From: Nocardia vaccinii NBRC 15922
GTDB lineage: Bacteria; Actinomycetota; Actinomycetes; Mycobacteriales; Mycobacteriaceae
Assembly (NCBI RefSeq): GCF_001613305.1
Contig: NZ_BDCC01000086.1
Coordinates: 1-40,533, forward strand
Length of the DNA stretch: 40,533 bases
Reading direction: 5' to 3'
A program made the position numbers and the translations under genes. The notes beneath the pieces were generated by a model, which was not told the DNA's origin, did no database searches, and saw nothing but the letters and a program-made list of their open reading frames with translations. Position 1 is the first letter of the stretch. Each line of letters opens with the position of its first letter. Below, piece after piece: positions 31,408 through 38,959 of the stretch.

Positions 31408-33186
31408 GTGGCTGTCGCGCCTGTAACCGAACAACCGGGAACGGAGGCCGAGCGTCCGTTTCCGGCGCGGCTGGGACCGAAGGGGGCGGCGATCTGGAAG
31501 ATCGCCACCACCACCGATCCGAAGATGCTCGGCATCATGTACATCTTCACCTCGATGTCGTTCTTCCTGGCGGGCGGACTGATGGCATTGCTCATGCGGA
31601 TCGAGCTCGCCCGGCCCGGTCTGCAATTCCTGTCGAACGAGCAGTACAACCAGCTGTTCACCATGCACGGCACGATCATGCTGCTGTTCTACGCGACACC
31701 GATCGTGTTCGGATTCGCCAATTGCGTTCTGCCGCTGCAGATCGGAGCGCCCGATGTGGCATTCCCGCGACTGAACGCGCTCAGCTATTGGCTGTATCTG
31801 TTCGGCGCCAGTATCGCGGTGGCGGGGTTCATCGCACCCGCCGGTGCGGCCGATTTCGGCTGGACCGCCTACGTCCCGCTGAGTACCGCGGCCCACACCC
31901 CCGGCGTCGGCGCCGATTTGTGGATCATGGGCGTGGCCCTGTCCGGCCTCGGCACGATCCTGGGTGCGGTCAACATGCTCACCACCGTGGTCTGCCTGCG
32001 CGCCCCCGGTATGACGATGTTCCGGATGCCCATCTTCACCTGGAACATCACCGTCACCAGTGTGCTCGCGATTCTGGTGTTTCCGCTGCTCACCGCGGCG
32101 CTGATGGGGTTGGAGGTGGACCGGCACCTGGGCGGTCACATCTACGACCCGGCCAACGGCGGGCCGGTGCTGTACCAGCACCTGTTCTGGTTCTTCGGGC
32201 ATCCGGAGGTCTACATCGTGGCATTGCCGTTCTTCGGCATCATCACCGAGATCATCCCGGTGTTCAGCCGCAAACCGGTATTTGGTTATACCGCACTGGT
32301 TTTCGCCACAGTCGGTATCGGGGCACTGTCGATGGCCGTGTGGGCGCACCACATGTTCGCCACGGGAGCCGTTCTGCTGCCGTTCTTCTCGCTGATGTCG
32401 TTCCTGATCGCGGTGCCGACCGGAGTGAAATTCTTCAACTGGATCGGAACCATGTGGCGTGGGCAGCTCAGTTTCGAAACGCCGATGCTCTGGTCGATCG
32501 GATTCCTCACCACCTTCCTGTTCGGCGGGCTGTCCGGGGTCATCCTGGCCAGCCCGGCAATGGACTGGCACATCACCGATACCTATTTCGTTGTCGCACA
32601 TTTCCATTACGTGCTCTTCGGCACGATCGTGTTCGCCACCTTCGGCGGAATCTACTTCTGGTTCCCGAAATTCACCGGCCGCTTCCTCAACGAAAAGCTG
32701 GGCCGACTGCACTTCTGGACGACTTTCGTCGGCTTCCACACCACATTCCTGGTGCAGCACTGGCTGGGCGCGGAAGGGATGCCCCGGCGATACGCGGACT
32801 ATCTGCCGACGGACGGATTCACCGCGTTGAACACCATCTCCACCATCGGTTCGTTCGTCCTGGGCCTGTCGATGGTGACCTTCGTCTGGAACGTGTTCAA
32901 GAGTTACCGATACGGTGAGGTCGTCCACGTCGACGACCCGTGGGGGTCGGGTAACTCCCTCGAATGGGCCACCACGTGCCCTCCCCCGCGACACAACTTC
33001 TACGAGCTTCCGCGCATCCGGTCCGAGCGGCCGGCGTTCGAGCTGCACTACCCGCACATGGTCGAACGCATGCGGGCCGAGTCCCACGTCGGCTGGGGCC
33101 GGGCCGAACCGGAGGATCGGCATATGCTCACCGAGACTCGCGACGACCGACCGGCGCGGACCGACACCGCACACCCCGACGAATAA
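31408..33186 (+). CDS. ctaD: Cytochrome c oxidase subunit I (aa3-type)
   Basis: A 592-residue heme-copper oxidase subunit I with twelve helices. Heme and copper ligands are present: His87 (TMHGTI), His265 with cross-linked Tyr269 (GHPEVY), His314/His315 (WAHHMF), His398 and His400 (VAHFHY). The D-channel entry Asp116 (GAPDVAFPR), Glu267, and Thr338/Lys341 (PTGVKFFNW) show an A-type proton pump. GTG 31408 follows GAGGAGG. No other oxidase subunit genes are nearby, so this is a lone, probably additional, ctaD copy whose product would replace the housekeeping subunit I; its stress-type promoter suggests conditional expression. A UsfY-like membrane gene lies 15 nt downstream. Confidence 0.94.
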   Translation: MAVAPVTEQPGTEAERPFPARLGPKGAAIWKIATTTDPKMLGIMYIFTSMSFFLAGGLMALLMRIELARPGLQFLSNEQYNQLFTMHGTIMLLFYATPIVFGFANCVLPLQIGAPDVAFPRLNALSYWLYLFGASIAVAGFIAPAGAADFGWTAYVPLSTAAHTPGVGADLWIMGVALSGLGTILGAVNMLTTVVCLRAPGMTMFRMPIFTWNITVTSVLAILVFPLLTAALMGLEVDRHLGGHIYDPANGGPVLYQHLFWFFGHPEVYIVALPFFGIITEIIPVFSRKPVFGYTALVFATVGIGALSMAVWAHHMFATGAVLLPFFSLMSFLIAVPTGVKFFNWIGTMWRGQLSFETPMLWSIGFLTTFLFGGLSGVILASPAMDWHITDTYFVVAHFHYVLFGTIVFATFGGIYFWFPKFTGRFLNEKLGRLHFWTTFVGFHTTFLVQHWLGAEGMPRRYADYLPTDGFTALNTISTIGSFVLGLSMVTFVWNVFKSYRYGEVVHVDDPWGSGNSLEWATTCPPPRHNFYELPRIRSERPAFELHYPHMVERMRAESHVGWGRAEPEDRHMLTETRDDRPARTDTAHPDE

Positions 33187-33201
33187 GCAGGGAGGTGAAT
33201 C

Positions 33202-33534
33202 GTGGATCACACCAATCGAATTCGGACCCGGTCGTTTCGACGACCGCGCTCCGGCGCGGACAACTTCCCCGACACCGCGCGCACGACACGCAACCATGCC
33301 GGTGAAGGTCTCGAGAACGAACGCAACCTGCCCGGAATGATTCTGTTCGTCCTGGGCATCGTCGGGCTGGCCCTCACGCTGACCGCGGCTGGATACGGCT
33401 TCGCGGGATGGTCGATCGTCGCCGCTATCGTCACGATCCTGCTCATCGTGGCCGGAACCGCGCTGTTGCTGCGCGAGCATATGCGGATGAAAGCCCGCGA
33501 AGGTCTTCGCCTGCGGGACCAGCGCGGTCACTGA
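33202..33534 (+). CDS. UsfY-like small membrane protein
   Basis: A 110-residue protein with a basic N-terminus, the motif TARTTRNHAGEGLENERNLP, then two membrane helices (MILFVLGIVGLALTLTAAGY and WSIVAAIVTILLIVAGTALL) and a basic tail. The DxxRTTRxHAGE-type motif followed by two helices is similar to mycobacterial UsfY, encoded beside sigF in mycobacteria and of unknown function. Assignment rests on this motif only. GTG 33202 has GGAGG 6 nt upstream. It lies 15 nt after ctaD and is probably co-transcribed with it. Confidence 0.6.
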   Translation: MDHTNRIRTRSFRRPRSGADNFPDTARTTRNHAGEGLENERNLPGMILFVLGIVGLALTLTAAGYGFAGWSIVAAIVTILLIVAGTALLLREHMRMKAREGLRLRDQRGH

Positions 33535-33590
33535 CGACGTCTCGCCGGCCGGAACCGCCGCCCAGCCGACGGCGGCTGCTCGAGTCGTCC

Positions 33591-33614
33591 GTTTCACGGG
33601 CTCCGCTACGGGTA
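33591..33614 (+). promoter_or_regulatory. Sigma-F/B-type promoter upstream of the 62-residue gene
   Basis: GTTT at 33591-33594, 15 bp, GGGTAC from 33610: consensus match. Leader of about 130 nt is rather long. Confidence 0.6.
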
Positions 33615-33753
33615 CGCCGGAGATGGTTGCGAGGGATCGGGTCTTCCGCTGGTTGAGCAAACAGCCTGCCCAGGACATGTGCCGATCCCGCTGATCGTCC
33701 GGTCGGGCGGGTGCTGGGGCGCCCGCCCCTTCTAGCCGAACGGAAGGAACTCG

Positions 33754-33942
33754 ATGCGGGACACTGCCGAAAGCGCACGAGAGTTCGTCATCGATATGGT
33801 CGAGTCGAAGGGTGCCGCGACGCGGGACGATTTCGACATCACCGCCATCGTGGATGCCTATCACGCCCTGCGGGGCGATTGGCGAATCGATTTGATGAAC
33901 ACCATGCAGTTCTGGGGCGTCGCCGCCGCTCACCTTCGGTAA
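33754..33942 (+). CDS. Small hypothetical protein, 62 residues
   Basis: An acidic helical protein, MRDTAESAREFVIDMVESKG at the start, then DDFDITAIVDAYHALRGDW and a C-terminus RIDLMNTMQFWGVAAAHLR. No membrane segment or cysteine. I recall similar short actinobacterial proteins with a DFDI-D-x-H pattern, of unknown function. GGAAGGAAC lies about 6 nt before the ATG, and a consensus sigma-F-type promoter is upstream, so a small stress protein is likely. Confidence 0.7.
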   Translation: MRDTAESAREFVIDMVESKGAATRDDFDITAIVDAYHALRGDWRIDLMNTMQFWGVAAAHLR

Positions 33943-34330
33943 CGCGTCGGTTCGCGCGATCCCAGCCGCTGCGGCCCGAACAGCCCGGAAGACCGGGTAT
34001 CGGACGAGCGGCCATATCGTCGTACATGCCGAACAGCAAGCGCCGGCACCCTGCTCGCCCATCTGCTCGACCACGCCGACTACCGTCGCCTGTCCCGGCC
34101 GAATCCTCCGACGCCGGGCCCCAGGTTCGGCGTCCAACTGCGGCACCGATCTCATCCGCGAATCCGCACCCGCGCGGTGCGCGCCGGCGCTCCTTGTTTC
34201 GACCGGCCTGTCATAGTACTGTCCGTACAGCTGTCTATACCGCGTAAGACGATCGGCTGCTCGGGCGGGAGACGACCCCTGCCGGACCGTTCGATAGCGC
34301 CACCCGCAACCGCCGACCCCCGGACAATGG
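33943..34330. other. Intergenic region of 388 bp upstream of echA12
   Basis: No supported gene on either strand. The first 250 bp are GC-rich without a credible start; one plus-strand frame reads AGTLLAHLLDHADYRRLSR but has no start codon and may be a remnant. The last 140 bp hold an AT-richer pocket with the echA12 promoter and an operator-like palindrome (34195-34235). Confidence 0.5.
34195..34235 (+). promoter_or_regulatory. Probable promoter and repressor operator of echA12
   Basis: TTGTTT (34195-34200), 17 bp, TACTGT (34218-34223). Over the -10 box lies CTGT-CCGT-ACAG directly followed by CTGT (34220-34235), that is two overlapping palindromes CTGTNNNNACAG and ACAGCTGT, suited to a TetR-like dimer. 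Confidence 0.45.
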
Positions 34331-35146
34331 ATGACCAACGAACTCGTACTCGTGGACAAGCCGCGGCCGCACATCGCTCTCATCACATTGAATCGGCCGG
34401 AGAGAATGAACTCGATGGCGTTCGATCTCGTCCTACCGCTCAGAACGGCCCTCGAGCAGATCGGAAACGACAACTCGGTGCGCGCGGTGGTGCTGACCGG
34501 CGCCGGGCGAGGATTCTGTTCCGGTGCGGACCAGAAAGCCGCGGGTTCGATCCCGCATGTCGCGGGATTGACGGCGCCCACCATCGCCCTGCGTTCCATG
34601 GAAGTGCTCGACGACGTCATCTCGGCATTCCGCCGCCTGCATCAACCGGTCATCGCGGCGATCAACGGCCCGGCCATCGGCGGAGGTCTGTGCCTGGCCC
34701 TGGCTGCGGACATCCGCGTGGCCAGCGACGAAGCCTATTTCCGCGCGGCCGGTGTCAACAACGGACTCACCGCCAGCGAACTGGGGCTGTCGTATCTGCT
34801 CCCACGATGCGTCGGTACCTCGAGAGCGTTCGAGATGATGCTCACCGGCTGCGATGTCGACGCACACCAGGCCGAGCGCATCGGCCTGGTGTCGCATTGT
34901 GTGAGCCGCACCGAACTCCTCGACTACTGCTACGACATGGCGGACCGAATCGCGGCCTTCTCCCGGCCCGGGATCGAGCTGACGAAGCGAACGTTGTGGA
35001 GCGGCCTCGACGCCTCCTCGCTCGAGGGGCACATGCAAGCAGAAGGCCTGGGGCAGCTGTTCATTCGCCTCCTCACCGACAATTTCGAGGAGGCCGTCGC
35101 CGCGCGGGCGGAAGGCTGCCCGGCGGTGTTCCGGGACACCAAGTAG
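34331..35146 (+). CDS. echA12: Enoyl-CoA hydratase/crotonase, EchA12-like
   Basis: A 271-residue crotonase. The oxyanion-hole loops are FCSGAD (62-67) and NGPAIGGGL (112-120); the catalytic Glu150 is in TASELGLSYLLP. The sequence follows the mycobacterial EchA12 type closely by memory (NRPERMNSMAFD, HQPVIAA, SRPGIELTKRTLWSGLDA). It hydrates 2-enoyl-CoA in fatty-acid or cholesterol-side-chain-like oxidation in the cytosol. ATG 34331 is used; an ATG 3 nt upstream is out of frame, and the ribosome binding site is weak. Unlike most neighbours, it has no GGGTA promoter but an operator-bearing one. Confidence 0.88.
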   Translation: MTNELVLVDKPRPHIALITLNRPERMNSMAFDLVLPLRTALEQIGNDNSVRAVVLTGAGRGFCSGADQKAAGSIPHVAGLTAPTIALRSMEVLDDVISAFRRLHQPVIAAINGPAIGGGLCLALAADIRVASDEAYFRAAGVNNGLTASELGLSYLLPRCVGTSRAFEMMLTGCDVDAHQAERIGLVSHCVSRTELLDYCYDMADRIAAFSRPGIELTKRTLWSGLDASSLEGHMQAEGLGQLFIRLLTDNFEEAVAARAEGCPAVFRDTK

Positions 35147-35205
35147 CGCACGGGCATTCGGCAGGTCTGCGGACCTTCGACTCGCACCGTGCGCGGGGGA
35201 CGTCC

Positions 35206-35229
35206 GATTGAGGCGTCGAATGCGGGGTA
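35206..35229 (+). promoter_or_regulatory. Sigma-F/B-type promoter of the lipoprotein gene
   Basis: GATT at 35206-35209, 15 bp, GGGTAT from 35225. The first ten bases GATTGAGGCG equal those of the promoter at 10694-10671. Confidence 0.55.
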
Positions 35230-35264
35230 TCGCTGGTCAATTGAATGAATCACGGCCCGTGGGG

Positions 35265-35723
35265 ATGCACATGTATTCGATTCGACAGACCACCATCACC
35301 CTCACCGCAGCGATGGCGGCCCTGGCCGCGGTGACCGGCTGCACCGCAGGCGGTTCCGATCCGCTGACCACGACACCGACCTCGCACCCGGGCGTCACCA
35401 TCACCTTCACCTCCCCGTCCGCGACGTCGGATGTCCCGCGTCCCGACAGCGTGACCCCCGAGGCGGCGAAACAGCTGTGCGACAAGATCTCTCCGAAGAT
35501 CGACGAATGGCGCAAGCAGAGCTCCGCGGCCCGCAAGGCGGACTTCAATCTCATCGTGCACGATTGGGCGGCCCGCAACGGCGGGCTCAACACCCAGGTG
35601 ATCGCGGATCGCGCCGTGGTGGACCGGATCACGACGCAGAACTGTCCTGATACCCGTCGGCAGGCGCTCGATGCCCTGCGGATCAGCACGCTCGCCGACG
35701 GTCTGGTCGGCTTCGGCGGGTAA
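35265..35723 (+). CDS. Secreted lipoprotein of unknown function
   Basis: A 152-residue protein with a lipoprotein signal peptide: MHMYSIRQ, hydrophobic TTITLTAAMAALAAV and lipobox AVTGC, giving the lipidated Cys near residue 25. The mature part begins with a Ser/Thr/Pro linker, then a helical domain with two cysteines (KQLCDKISPKIDEWRKQSSA and TQNCPDTRRQALDALR) that may form a disulfide. It matches the general class of mycobacterial/nocardial small lipoproteins; no specific role is known. The start is ATG 35265 or ATG 35271; an in-frame TTG at 35241 is possible. It converges on the glutamate-synthase-like gene. Confidence 0.8.
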   Translation: MHMYSIRQTTITLTAAMAALAAVTGCTAGGSDPLTTTPTSHPGVTITFTSPSATSDVPRPDSVTPEAAKQLCDKISPKIDEWRKQSSAARKADFNLIVHDWAARNGGLNTQVIADRAVVDRITTQNCPDTRRQALDALRISTLADGLVGFGG

Positions 35724-35741
35724 GTATCGTATCGACGTTCG

Positions 35742-37339
35742 CTACCCGGACACCTTCGCGCGGAAGGAGTCCGGGTCGGCGGCCGCCCAGTCCGCGGCCC
35801 AGTCGGCGGGCGGTTCGTGCAGCAGGACACCGGTTTCCAGGCGGGGGTATATCTCCGCGTAGGAACGAACCTCGGTGACGGACAACCTTTTCAGCAGCAT
35901 ATCCGGGCTCAGGTCGGCCGGTGTGCGCGCGCCCAGCGATGCCATGATCTGGACCGCCTGGTCGACGGTGGCGGCGTGGTAGCGCTGCGCACGTTCGGCC
36001 TTGTCCGCGACGTCCAGCGCGCGGGCGCGGCGGGGATCCTGGGTCGCGACGCCGACCGGGCAGTGGTTGGTATGGCAACGCTGCGCTTGGATACAACCGA
36101 TCGCCATCATCATCGCGCGCGCCGAGTTGGTGTAGTCCGCACCCTGGATCAGGCGCTTGACGATATCGGTTCCGGTGGCGACCTTCCCGCTCGCGCCGAT
36201 CCGGACGCGGTCGCGCAGCCCCGTACCGATCAGGGCGTTGTGCACGATCCGCAGGCCGTCGGTCAGCGGCAGCCCGATGTTGTCCTCGTATTCCAGCGGC
36301 GCGGCCGCGGTGCCGCCCTCGGCGCCGTCGACGATGACGAAGTCCGGTGCGGTCCCCTCGGCCAGCATCGCCTTGCACAGCGCGAGCACCTCACCGCGCG
36401 AGCTGACGCACAGCTTGACGCCCACCGGCTTACCGCAGGAAAGCTCACGCAGCCGCCGCACGAACGCGATCAGCTCGCGCGGGGTGTGGAATGCCGAATG
36501 CGCGGCAGGACTCACGCATTTCTCGTGGACCGGCACGCCACGGAACCGGGCGATCTCGGCACTGACCTTCGCCGCCGGCAGGACGCCGCCCAAACCGGGT
36601 TTGGCGCCCTGGCTCAACTTCACCGAGATCATCTTGACCTGGTCGTAACCGGCCTTCTCGGCGAACTGCTCGGGGTCGAACCGCCCGTCGTCGGTGCGGG
36701 TGCCGAAGTACCCGGAACCGATCTCCCACACCAGATCCGCGTCGGCGTGCAAGTGATACGGCGTCAGCCCGCCCTCGCCGGTGTCGTGCGCGAATCCGCC
36801 GCGCGCCGCGGCGATATTCAACGCGCGCAACGCATTTCCGGACAGCGCGCCGAAACTCATCGACGAGATGTTCAACAACGACATGGAATACGGTCGCAGG
36901 CAATCCGGTCCGCCGATCCACACGCGATGCGGGTCCCGCGGTTCCGGGACCGGCGCGATCGAATGCGCGAGGTATTCGTATCCGGCACTGTCCAGGTCGC
37001 GTTCGGTGCCGAAGGACGCTCACCGTGAATCCCCTTCGCCCGCTCGTAGATCATCGTGCGCACATCGCGATCGAAGGGCCGGCCGTCGAAGTTGCGCTCG
37101 ATGAAGTACTGCTGCAATTCCGGGCGCAGGCTCTCCAGCAGATATCGCAGATGTCCGAGCAACGGGTAGTTCCGTAGCACCGCATGCCGCCGCTGGATCA
37201 GATCGGCCGCAGCGACGACGCACAACACCGCGAGGACGGCAACCAGGATCCACCAGGCCCAGGAGCCGATCGCCGCGCACACACCGACCGCGACGACAGC
37301 GATTCCGAGGAATCCCACGACGAAGAACCGCAACACCAT
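35742..37339 (-). pseudogene. FMN-binding glutamate synthase-family gene, frameshifted
   Basis: Two frames together make one normal protein of about 530 residues. From ATG 37339 the first frame gives two membrane helices (residues 5-48), then RNFDGRPFDRDVRTMIYERA and KGIHGE at about 107. The homologous sequence then continues in another frame, SFGTERDLDSAGYEYLAHS, on to the FMN barrel (SFGALSGNALRALNIAAARG, GEGGLTPYH, GASGKVATG) and the 3Fe-4S cysteines (IGCIQAQRCHTNHCPVG), ending at 35742. One missing G near 37019-37022 explains the break. The family resembles the GltB synthase domain and is membrane-anchored in actinobacteria; its reaction is not well defined. A downstream GTG near 36923 could give only the truncated C-terminal part. 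Either a true mutation or a sequencing error. Confidence 0.85.
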
Positions 37340-37423
37340 CTACTCCCATCAGGTCACACCCGGCGCCGGCCGATCACGCGAGTCCCCGCACGCGTCGGCC
37401 AGCGTCGGCCAGCGAGAAAGCGA

Positions 37424-37447
37424 TACCCGGCCGTGACATGACGAAAC
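37424..37447 (-). promoter_or_regulatory. Sigma-F/B-type promoter of the glutamate synthase-like gene
   Basis: Minus strand GTTT (37447-37444), 15 bp, GGGTA (37428-37424, continuing TCG): consensus match. Leader about 78 nt. Confidence 0.75.
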
Positions 37448-37511
37448 GACCGTGCCGGCCCGCTCGACACGAGCAGCTCACACGATTTCCGGAGCGGGAG
37501 CTGCCGACCGG

Positions 37512-37535
37512 GATTGACCGCCGGACTCGGTGGTA
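37512..37535 (+). promoter_or_regulatory. Sigma-F/B-like leaderless promoter of the CYTH-CHAD gene
   Basis: GATT at 37512-37515, 15 bp, TGGTAT from 37531, then 10 nt from the -10 core to ATG 37546. Shares GGTGGTATTCGCC with the GH15 promoter. Confidence 0.5.
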
Positions 37536-37545
37536 TTCGCCCGGC

Positions 37546-38946
37546 ATGGTCACTCGAGCGAATGAGACAGAACGCAAATACCGGTTGCCGGACAAGGGCG
37601 GCGCGGCGCTCGATGACATCCCGGGGATCACGCTCGACCCGAGCGCGGAGCGGCAGGTACTCGACGCCGTCTATTACGACACGGCCGATTTCGCGTTGGC
37701 CGGGCGGGGCGTCACGCTGCGCCGCAGGACGGGCGGCGACGATGCGGGATGGCATGTGAAGCTGCCGCTGGAGCCGGGCGGTGACAGCCGCGAGGAGATC
37801 CGCGTGCCGCTCGGCGACGCGACCGCGGACGTGCCCGGCGAACTCGCCGATATCGTGCGGGGAATCGCCAAGGGGGAACCGCTGACGCCGGTGGCGCACA
37901 TCCGCACCGAACGACGGCAGTGGCGGCTGCTGGACGCGCAGGGTGATGTGACCGCGGAGCTCGTCGCCGACGAGGTGTCGGCGCAGACGCTGGGCGAGTC
38001 CTCGACCGTGGAGTCATGGCAGGAGGCGGAGGTCGAATTGGCCGGTGGCGACCGGACCGTCTTCGACGCCGTCGAGACCAGGCTCGGCAAGCCGCTGGAC
38101 AGTCGGCCGAAGCTGTTGCGGCTGCTCGGCGACCGGGTCACACCTCGGCCGTTGCCGAAGCGCGCGGTCGCGCGGTATTTCCGGACGCAGGTGGACGAGA
38201 TGATCAGGCAGGACACCAGAGTCCGTCAGGAGGGACCCGATTCGGTGCACCGCATGCGCGTGGCCGGCCGCCGTCTGCGCAGTATTCTGCAGGCGTTCAA
38301 GGGATCTCGATCGCTGCGCGACGAATTGAAGTGGGTGGCAGGGGTTTTGGGCGAGGTACGCGATATCGACGTCCTGCACGGCCATCTGGTCGAGCAGATC
38401 GACGCGCTGCCGGAGGAATTGGTGCTCGGCGATGTGCGCCGGCGGGTCACCCGGACATTCGCCGGGCGCCGGGCCACCGCCTACGCTCACGTACTCGACG
38501 CCTTGAACAGCGAACGGTACTTCACGCTGCTCGGGCAGCTGGAGCAAGTCGATTCGCTGCCCGTGGATCGCAAACGAGAAACCGAGGCGCTACGGCAGAC
38601 GCGCCGCCGCGTCGAGCGCGCATTCGGCAGGATCGAGGGCCTGGGCACCGATCGTGGGCTGCACGAGGTGCGCAAGGCGGCCAAACGCAGCCGGTACGCG
38701 GCGGAGGCGACCGGACACCGCAAGCACGCCCGCCGGATGAAGAAGCTCCAGAAATTGCTCGGCGACCACCACGATTCCGTGGTCGCGCGCGGTGAATTGC
38801 GTGCGCTCGGCATCCAGGCCCACCTGGCCGGCGGCAACGGCTTCACCTACGGCCTGCTGTACGGCCAGGAAGCGGCCCGCGCCGCCGCGCTCGAGCAGTC
38901 CCTGGACCGGACAGCGCGCGAACGTTTCGCGGCTCCGGCGGCCTGA
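37546..38946 (+). CDS. CYTH and CHAD domain protein
   Basis: A 466-residue protein. The N-terminal CYTH domain (about 1-190) opens with the ExExK signature Glu7-Glu9-Lys11 and has the triphosphate-tunnel acidic/basic strands (TLRRRTGG, VKLPLEPG, EAEVELAGG). The C-terminal CHAD domain (about 200-460) is alpha-helical, with the conserved VHRMRVAGRRLRS and LHEVRKAAKRSRYAAE, which bind polyphosphate. CYTH enzymes hydrolyse or cyclise triphosphates; with CHAD attached, an inorganic (poly)phosphate substrate is likely. ATG 37546 lacks a ribosome binding site and lies 10 nt after a TGGTA box, fitting leaderless translation; the longer in-frame start at 37438 precedes the promoter and adds non-family sequence. 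Confidence 0.88.
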   Translation: MVTRANETERKYRLPDKGGAALDDIPGITLDPSAERQVLDAVYYDTADFALAGRGVTLRRRTGGDDAGWHVKLPLEPGGDSREEIRVPLGDATADVPGELADIVRGIAKGEPLTPVAHIRTERRQWRLLDAQGDVTAELVADEVSAQTLGESSTVESWQEAEVELAGGDRTVFDAVETRLGKPLDSRPKLLRLLGDRVTPRPLPKRAVARYFRTQVDEMIRQDTRVRQEGPDSVHRMRVAGRRLRSILQAFKGSRSLRDELKWVAGVLGEVRDIDVLHGHLVEQIDALPEELVLGDVRRRVTRTFAGRRATAYAHVLDALNSERYFTLLGQLEQVDSLPVDRKRETEALRQTRRRVERAFGRIEGLGTDRGLHEVRKAAKRSRYAAEATGHRKHARRMKKLQKLLGDHHDSVVARGELRALGIQAHLAGGNGFTYGLLYGQEAARAAALEQSLDRTARERFAAPAA

Positions 38947-38959
38947 CGAACTTCCGGCG

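Noticed and set aside
31246..34620. 1124-codon minus-strand open frame opposite ctaD
   Set aside because: Mirror of coding GC bias; composition dominated by Arg/His/Gln/Glu and crossing several real plus-strand genes.
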